Source: Nitrospirae bacterium RBG_16_43_11 (GTDB taxonomy: Bacteria > Nitrospirota > 9FT-COMBO-42-15 > HDB-SIOI813). From it: a DNA stretch of 10,987 nt. The notes under the pieces were generated by a model, which did no database searches, had not been told where the DNA came from, and saw only the letters and a list, made by a program, of their open reading frames with translations. Of the stretch, positions 6,632 through 10,987 are shown in pieces. The translations under genes were made by a program, and so were the position numbers. Numbering within the stretch: the first letter of the stretch is position 1; the number at the start of each line of letters is the position of its first letter. The DNA lies in contig MHEI01000065.1 of assembly GCA_001805165.1 (NCBI GenBank), forward strand, positions 10,804 through 21,790. Direction: 5' to 3'.

Positions 6632-7555
6632 ATGAGTAATAGTGTATTAATAATTGATGATTCACCCCTGTTGAGGCAGAAGGTGGTCGAAAGTCTCAGG
6701 GGGGCCTGCCTGTTCGATAATTACTTCGAAGCCAATGATGGATTTAGTGCAATTAAGGTCTTATCCAGAGAAGAAATTGATATGCTGATTTGTGATGTAA
6801 TGATGCCGAAAATGGATGGTTTCAAGTTAATGGAGATGTTAAACAAGGAAAAGAGATTTGAAGACATTATGGTGATTATGTTGTCTGCCAATAGGGGAAT
6901 ATTTGATAAGATTAAAGGCCTGGAGAGCGGTGCTATTGATTATATGACTAAACCATTCCATCCTCATGAACTTGCTTTGAGGGTAAGTATATTGTTGAGA
7001 ATGAAGGGTCTCCAGAAAGAGCTTAAAGCCAAGATAGTTGAATTAGAACGTGTCACAGTGCTTGATGCATTGACCGGATTATATAATCAGAGATATTTGT
7101 ACGATACATTGAGAAGAGAGTATAACCGCAGTGAGCGATTCAATCTTAAGCTATCCCTGATAATACTCGATATTGATAATTTTAAAGATGTCAATGATAC
7201 ATTCGGACATCAGCGTGGCGATGTGATAATCAAAGAAGTTGCAAGGCTGTTGCAGACAATGCTGAGAGGGTATGATTTTGCCGTCAGATATGGAGGGGAT
7301 GAATTTATTATTGTTTTGTCTCAGAGTACAGTTATCGGCGCCCATATAGTAGCGGAGCGTCTCAGAAAAATGATTGAGGAAAATCCGCTCCTGATAAAGT
7401 TGAATGGCGGAAAAAGTGTAACTGCCAGCATAGGAGTTTCAACATTTCCCGATGATACCAAGGAAGGTTATGAAGCGTTGATAAACAGGGCTGACCAGGC
7501 ATTATATAAGGCAAAACGTGAAGGAAGAAACCGTGTTGCTTACGGCAGGTTGTAA
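6632..7555 (+). CDS. Response regulator with GGDEF output (REC-GGDEF diguanylate cyclase)
   Basis: A 307-residue soluble protein that should make cyclic di-GMP from two GTP when phosphorylated. The receiver domain (about 4-118) has the acidic pair Asp9-Asp10, phospho-acceptor Asp55 in CDVMMPKMDG, Ser85 and Lys107 in TKPF, so it looks fully functional. A helical linker rich in Lys and Glu (about 119-137) joins it to the GGDEF domain (about 138-305), which begins DALTGLYNQRYL and holds FKDVNDTFGH and the active-site GGDEF at 221-225. An RGYD motif at 212-215 has the spacing of the RxxD product-inhibition I-site in PleD. This is a single-receiver relative of the WspR/PleD type. Its stop overlaps the cheW start by one base (TAATG). 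Position after cheA argues that CheA is its kinase. Confidence 0.96.
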   Translation: MSNSVLIIDDSPLLRQKVVESLRGACLFDNYFEANDGFSAIKVLSREEIDMLICDVMMPKMDGFKLMEMLNKEKRFEDIMVIMLSANRGIFDKIKGLESGAIDYMTKPFHPHELALRVSILLRMKGLQKELKAKIVELERVTVLDALTGLYNQRYLYDTLRREYNRSERFNLKLSLIILDIDNFKDVNDTFGHQRGDVIIKEVARLLQTMLRGYDFAVRYGGDEFIIVLSQSTVIGAHIVAERLRKMIEENPLLIKLNGGKSVTASIGVSTFPDDTKEGYEALINRADQALYKAKREGRNRVAYGRL

Positions 7556-8049
7556 TGGTATACGAGACTGAACCGGTTAAAGAAAAGAAAGAAGTTTCCG
7601 GACATGATATTGGAGATAATCATGTATTGGCAGAAGATCAGTATATTATCTTTAAAATTGATAATGAAAGGTATGCCATGAAGGTTACAAAGGTAAAGGA
7701 AGTTATTAACTACATAGAAGTGACAGAGGTACCTAATACTTATCCGTATATAAAGGGTGTAATGTCTTTAAGGGGGGTGGTTATACCAGTACTTGATTTC
7801 AGGGAATATATAGGTCTTTCAGGTACATGCGTGAGTAAGAAGACTCATATTTTAATAATGCATCATGAAGATGATTCCCTTATTGGCTTGCTGGTTGACT
7901 CCATAGAAGGGGTTATAAGAATATCTCCGGAGATGTTTATACCTGTTCCTGACTTTATTGGCAAAGAGAATATCAGGTATTTTAAGGCTGCCTTTGAATA
8001 CAATAATAAGTTTATATTGTTGATTGAAACGGGAATAAATCATTCATGA
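7555..8049 (+). CDS. cheW: CheW-like chemosensory adaptor
   Basis: A 164-residue single-domain CheW protein. CheW links chemoreceptors to the P5 domain of CheA. After a charged, probably flexible N-terminal tail of about 27 residues, the domain starts at QYIIFKIDNERYAMKV. It continues through VPNTYPYIKGVMSLRGVVIP and VLDFREYIG, the most diagnostic CheW segment, to LIGLLVDSIEGVIRI and the last beta strands, KFILLIETG. The start ATG shares its first base with the stop of the diguanylate cyclase gene, and its own stop overlaps the next start (ATGA at 8046-8049), so the three genes are tightly coupled. No receptor gene is present in the window, so its partner must be encoded elsewhere, or the DUF4388 protein may substitute (inference). 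Confidence 0.95.
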   Translation: MVYETEPVKEKKEVSGHDIGDNHVLAEDQYIIFKIDNERYAMKVTKVKEVINYIEVTEVPNTYPYIKGVMSLRGVVIPVLDFREYIGLSGTCVSKKTHILIMHHEDDSLIGLLVDSIEGVIRISPEMFIPVPDFIGKENIRYFKAAFEYNNKFILLIETGINHS

Positions 8050-8708
8050 AAGAAAATTCATCAACCTCATCAATCAGGTTTATCTTATCCTGTACAAAAG
8101 ATGAGATTTTACAAGACATAATCGTATCCATTCTGAACATAGAAGGTTTTAACCTGATTAAAGCATCTGATGAGCAGATGCTCTTCATTCTCATTGAAAA
8201 ATATTCTCCTCCTGTAGTAATCATGGATTCCGGAATATCTGAGATAATGGGATATCGCCCCTGGGAGATTATCAAGAAGATAAATAGATTCATGGATATA
8301 AAAGTTATCCTGATTTCGTCAATACCTTTGCAGGATATTGAAGGTGCTTATGATTATATTGATGAGGTTATTGAGAAGGATGTTGTGAAAGATCACCTAT
8401 TACCAAAGGTAAGCAAATTCATATGTCCCGGTACAGATGTTAATATGCACGAGGATGCGAGGAGACTGGCAAGGACAATAGTATCCGACATTGTCTATTA
8501 TAACACTGATACAGCATTGAGAGGTGTTGAAGATGGAACATTCTATGATGAACTGCAAAAGGAGATCGAAGAAGGGAGGATGCTTTATCAACAGAGGGTG
8601 CCAGTTAACATATTCTCGGTAACTGATTATTACGATGATGCTATACGTGATTTTATACTGAAAATTCAACAAAGCAATTTAGTCTTGCCGTCTAAGTTTA
8701 TTTCCTGA
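8046..8708 (+). CDS. Degenerate receiver-like protein with conserved-looking C-terminal module
   Basis: A 220-residue soluble protein in two parts. Residues about 9-122 have the hydrophobic pattern of a response-regulator receiver: RFILSC as strand 1, VVIMD with Asp61 at the phosphorylation position, VILISS as strand 4 (Ser91/Ser92), and EVIEKD with Lys111. The acidic pair that normally follows strand 1 is replaced by Cys16-Thr17, and Asp instead of Pro follows Lys111, so metal binding and phosphorylation are doubtful. Residues about 135-205 form a separate helical module with ARRLARTIVSDIV, GTFYDELQKEIEEGR and LYQQRVP. I believe similar tails occur in deltaproteobacterial signalling proteins but have no family name for it. 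It is translationally coupled to cheW (ATGA) and is the last cassette gene. A pseudo-receiver scaffold or output partner is my inference; true function is unknown. Confidence 0.8.
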   Translation: MKENSSTSSIRFILSCTKDEILQDIIVSILNIEGFNLIKASDEQMLFILIEKYSPPVVIMDSGISEIMGYRPWEIIKKINRFMDIKVILISSIPLQDIEGAYDYIDEVIEKDVVKDHLLPKVSKFICPGTDVNMHEDARRLARTIVSDIVYYNTDTALRGVEDGTFYDELQKEIEEGRMLYQQRVPVNIFSVTDYYDDAIRDFILKIQQSNLVLPSKFIS

Positions 8709-8737
8709 TATAATAACCTTTGGAACCCTATTTAAAT

Positions 8738-9445
8738 ATGAAATTTGCCATAATTGTATTCCCTGGCTCGAATTGTGACCATGATTGCTACCACATCGTA
8801 AAACATGTACTTGGGAGACCTGCAAGCTTTGTCTGGCACAAGGAAAAGGACCTGACTCAATTTGATGCCATTATCCTTCCTGGTGGATTTTCCTACGGGG
8901 ACTATCTACGTACCGGCTCAATAGCACGAAGCTCTCCTATTATGACAGCAGTTGAAGAGTTTGCCGGCAGGGGCGGGCTCGTATTAGGCATATGCAATGG
9001 CTTTCAGATACTACTTGAGGCAGGACTCTTGCCAGGGGCTATGTTAAGGAATAAATCCTTAAAGTTTATATGTAAGGATCTGTATCTAAGGATAGATAAT
9101 ATTAACACCCCGTTTACGCTTAAATATTTCGAAAATCAGGTAGTAAAAATGCCGATTGCCCACGCCGAAGGTAATTATTATGTAGATAGTGAGACATATT
9201 CGCACCTTAAGAAGAATAATCAGATTATTTTCAGATACTCAGGGAATGATGGAGAAATAAATGATGAGGTTAATCCAAATGGTTCGATTGGTAATATTGC
9301 CGGGATATGCAATGACAGAGGTAATGTGCTGGGCATGATGCCGCATCCTGAGAGATGTGGTGAGCAGATACTGGGCGGTGAGGATGGATATACGCTGTTT
9401 GAGTCTATGTTATATTATGTTGAAAAGATGAAAAATAAATCCTGA
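8738..9445 (+). CDS. purQ: Phosphoribosylformylglycinamidine synthase, glutaminase subunit PurQ
   Basis: A 235-residue class I glutamine amidotransferase that releases ammonia from glutamine and passes it to PurL within the PurSQL complex. The N-terminus MKFAIIVFPGSNCDHD is canonical and includes the oxyanion-region start. The nucleophile is Cys86 in LGICNGFQ, and the His203/Glu205 pair lies in MMPHPER, completing the catalytic triad. PGGFSYGDYLRTG and AHAEGNYY are further family hallmarks. I chose ATG at 8738 over an in-frame TTG at 8720, which adds six residues the family lacks. Neither has a clear ribosome binding site. The gene starts 29 bases after the last signalling gene and ends 11 bases before purL. 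PurS, its essential partner, is encoded on the far side of the signalling cassette. Confidence 0.97.
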   Translation: MKFAIIVFPGSNCDHDCYHIVKHVLGRPASFVWHKEKDLTQFDAIILPGGFSYGDYLRTGSIARSSPIMTAVEEFAGRGGLVLGICNGFQILLEAGLLPGAMLRNKSLKFICKDLYLRIDNINTPFTLKYFENQVVKMPIAHAEGNYYVDSETYSHLKKNNQIIFRYSGNDGEINDEVNPNGSIGNIAGICNDRGNVLGMMPHPERCGEQILGGEDGYTLFESMLYYVEKMKNKS

Positions 9446-9447
9446 AT

Positions 9448-9452
9448 GAGGA
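9448..9452 (+). promoter_or_regulatory. Ribosome binding site supporting the TTG start of purL
   Basis: GAGGA ends 4 bases before TTG at 9457, a little close but usable. The ATG at 9446 is out of frame and stops after four codons, so TTG is the best start. Confidence 0.55.
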
Positions 9453-9456
9453 AAAA

Positions 9457-10987
9457 TTGATATCTAAGGATGTTATAGAGTCACATGGTCTTACAGAAGA
9501 GGAATACGGGCGGATTTTGAAGATCCTTGGCCGGGAGCCTGGTATTGTTGAGCTGGGTATATTCTCTGTTATGTGGAGTGAACACTGCAGTTATAAGAGT
9601 TCAAGGATACATCTGAGGAAGTTTCCTACAAAAGGCGACAGGGTATTGCAGGGACCCGGCGAGAATGCAGGTGTTATTGACCTGGGTGATGGGCTTGCTG
9701 CTGTATTTAAGATGGAAAGCCACAATCACCCGTCATTTATAGAGCCGTATCAGGGGGCAGCTACAGGTGTAGGAGGCATACTCAGGGACATTTTCACTAT
9801 GGGGGCAAGACCGGTTGCCATACTCGACTCACTCCGTTTTGGTGACATTAATCTTCCCCGTAACAGATACCTGTTATCAGGTGTAGTAAGTGGTATAGCA
9901 GGTTACGGAAATTGTGTGGGTATACCTACAGTAGGCGGTGAAATATATTTTGATGAGATATATAATAACAATATACTTGTAAATGTATTTGCACTTGGAA
10001 TAGTAAAGAAAGACAGAATTTTTAAGGGTGTGGCAAGCGGCGTCGGCAATCCGGTTATTTATGTGGGATCAAAGACCGGAAGGGATGGCATTCATGGTGC
10101 AACTATGGCCTCCGACGTATTTGATGAGTCATCAGAGACAAAGAGACCAACTGTACAGGTTGGGGATCCATTTACGGAAAAACTCCTGATCGAGGCATGT
10201 CTTGAAGTTATGAACGCCGGGCTTATAGTCGGCATCCAGGATATGGGAGCAGCAGGGCTTACTAGCTCTTCATGCGAGATGGCAGGAAGGGCCGGGACAG
10301 GTATAGATATTCATATTGACAGGGTTCCAATGAGGGAAACCGGCATGACCCCTTATGAGGTGATGTTATCAGAATCTCAGGAAAGGATGCTGATTGTGAC
10401 TGAACCGGAAAAAGAAAAGGAAGTCATGGAGGTATTCCATAAATGGGACCTCGATGCAGTCGTGATAGGGGAGGTCACTGACACTAAAAAGATTCGTGTT
10501 ATTAACAGAGGTGACATGGTTGCGGATATACCGATTGAATCCTTAACTGATGATGCACCACTTTATGAAAGAGCCATCTCTCCTCCGCCTTATCTTGATG
10601 TTCTCCATGACCTTGATATGGAAAATCTTCCCGTACCTGAAGACCTTAATAAAGTACTCCTGACACTCCTCTCTGTACCTACAATCGCATCTAAGGAGTG
10701 GGTATTCAGGCAATATGATCACATGGTACGAACAGACACGGTAGTAGTACCCGGTTCTGATTCAGCAGTTATAAGGATTAAGGGAACCAACAAAGGTATA
10801 GCTATGACTGCGGACTGTAACAGTCGTTACTGTTTCTCTGACCCTTATACCGGCGGCGCAATAGCGGTTGCAGAGGCAGCAAGAAACATCGTATGTGCTG
10901 GCGGTGAACCTGTAGGACTGACAGATTGTCTCAACTTCGGTAATCCGGAGAAGCCTGAGATCATGTGGCAATTTCAACAGGCTATCG
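9457..10987 (+). CDS. purL: Phosphoribosylformylglycinamidine synthase, PurL subunit, 3' truncated by window
   Basis: The frame is open from TTG at 9457 to the end of the window, 510 codons of a small-type PurL of about 740 residues; the last third is cut off. PurL is the ATP-dependent synthetase that uses PurQ-derived ammonia to convert FGAR to FGAM. The start LISKDVIESHGLTEEEYGRI fits the family's N-terminal helix. FSVMWSEHCSYK (36-47) carries the catalytic-region His43. MESHNHPSFIEP (86-97) and GAATGVGGILRD form the nucleotide-binding part. GIQDMGAAGLTSSSCEMA and MLSESQERML mark the end of the first AIRS-like half. DCNSRYCFSDPYTGG and LNFGNPEKPE mark the beginning of the second half. The small form matches the presence of separate purS and purQ. 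I read the whole stretch codon by codon and saw no stop or frameshift. The visible base composition is noticeably richer in GC than in the preceding signalling genes. Confidence 0.97.
   Translation, partial: MISKDVIESHGLTEEEYGRILKILGREPGIVELGIFSVMWSEHCSYKSSRIHLRKFPTKGDRVLQGPGENAGVIDLGDGLAAVFKMESHNHPSFIEPYQGAATGVGGILRDIFTMGARPVAILDSLRFGDINLPRNRYLLSGVVSGIAGYGNCVGIPTVGGEIYFDEIYNNNILVNVFALGIVKKDRIFKGVASGVGNPVIYVGSKTGRDGIHGATMASDVFDESSETKRPTVQVGDPFTEKLLIEACLEVMNAGLIVGIQDMGAAGLTSSSCEMAGRAGTGIDIHIDRVPMRETGMTPYEVMLSESQERMLIVTEPEKEKEVMEVFHKWDLDAVVIGEVTDTKKIRVINRGDMVADIPIESLTDDAPLYERAISPPPYLDVLHDLDMENLPVPEDLNKVLLTLLSVPTIASKEWVFRQYDHMVRTDTVVVPGSDSAVIRIKGTNKGIAMTADCNSRYCFSDPYTGGAIAVAEAARNIVCAGGEPVGLTDCLNFGNPEKPEIMWQFQQAI

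Noticed and set aside
8720..8737. TTG at 8720 as start of purQ
   Set aside because: It adds six residues not typical of PurQ, whose N-terminus matches the ATG at 8738, and it has no better ribosome binding site.
10762..10977. 71-residue open frame on the minus strand
   Set aside because: It is antisense to purL, which is continuous and clearly conserved across this region.

Overview
The window is a bacterial chromosome segment in which every supported gene lies on the + strand. It starts inside a riboflavin gene and ends inside a purine gene. Gene content and order (ribBA-ribH-nusB, then purB-purS ... purQ-purL), a three-subunit PurS/PurQ/PurL FGAM synthase, and a DUF4388/CheA/GGDEF signalling cassette suggest an uncultured Nitrospirota or Desulfobacterota-like organism. 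That assignment is an inference from gene style, not from a search, and is held with low confidence.

Layout. (1) 2-973: the 3' four-fifths of ribBA. Its DHBP-synthase half looks intact as far as visible, but its GTP-cyclohydrolase-II half has lost several catalytic motifs, as in so-called RibBX proteins. (2) 1000-1467 ribH and 1484-1906 nusB complete a riboflavin/NusB block. (3) purB (1903-3195) overlaps nusB by ATGA and is followed by an 84-bp spacer holding a run of seven degenerate 7-bp repeats, then purS (3280-3522, TTG start). (4) 3559-8708: a five-gene chemosensory-type cassette: a DUF4388 (PATAN) protein, a CheA histidine kinase, a REC-GGDEF diguanylate cyclase, a CheW adaptor, and a degenerate-receiver protein with a distinctive C-terminal module. 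(5) purQ (8738-9445) and the first two-thirds of purL (9457 to window end) resume the purine pathway. There is no stretch over 300 bases without a gene, and I found no rRNA, tRNA, CRISPR array, insertion sequence or convincing intrinsic terminator.

How it works together. RibB-type activity makes the four-carbon unit that RibH condenses into 6,7-dimethyl-8-ribityllumazine. PurS, PurQ and PurL would form one enzyme complex for step 4 of IMP synthesis, and PurB acts twice later in AMP/IMP synthesis. The cassette between purS and purQ splits that enzyme's genes. It contains a complete phosphotransfer route (CheA His56 to receiver Asp55) ending in c-di-GMP synthesis, with a CheW to couple the kinase to a receptor, but no receptor, CheR or CheB in the window. 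The most notable points are this Wsp/Frz-like c-di-GMP module embedded in a purine operon, its degenerate-receiver partner, and the decayed cyclohydrolase half of RibBA.
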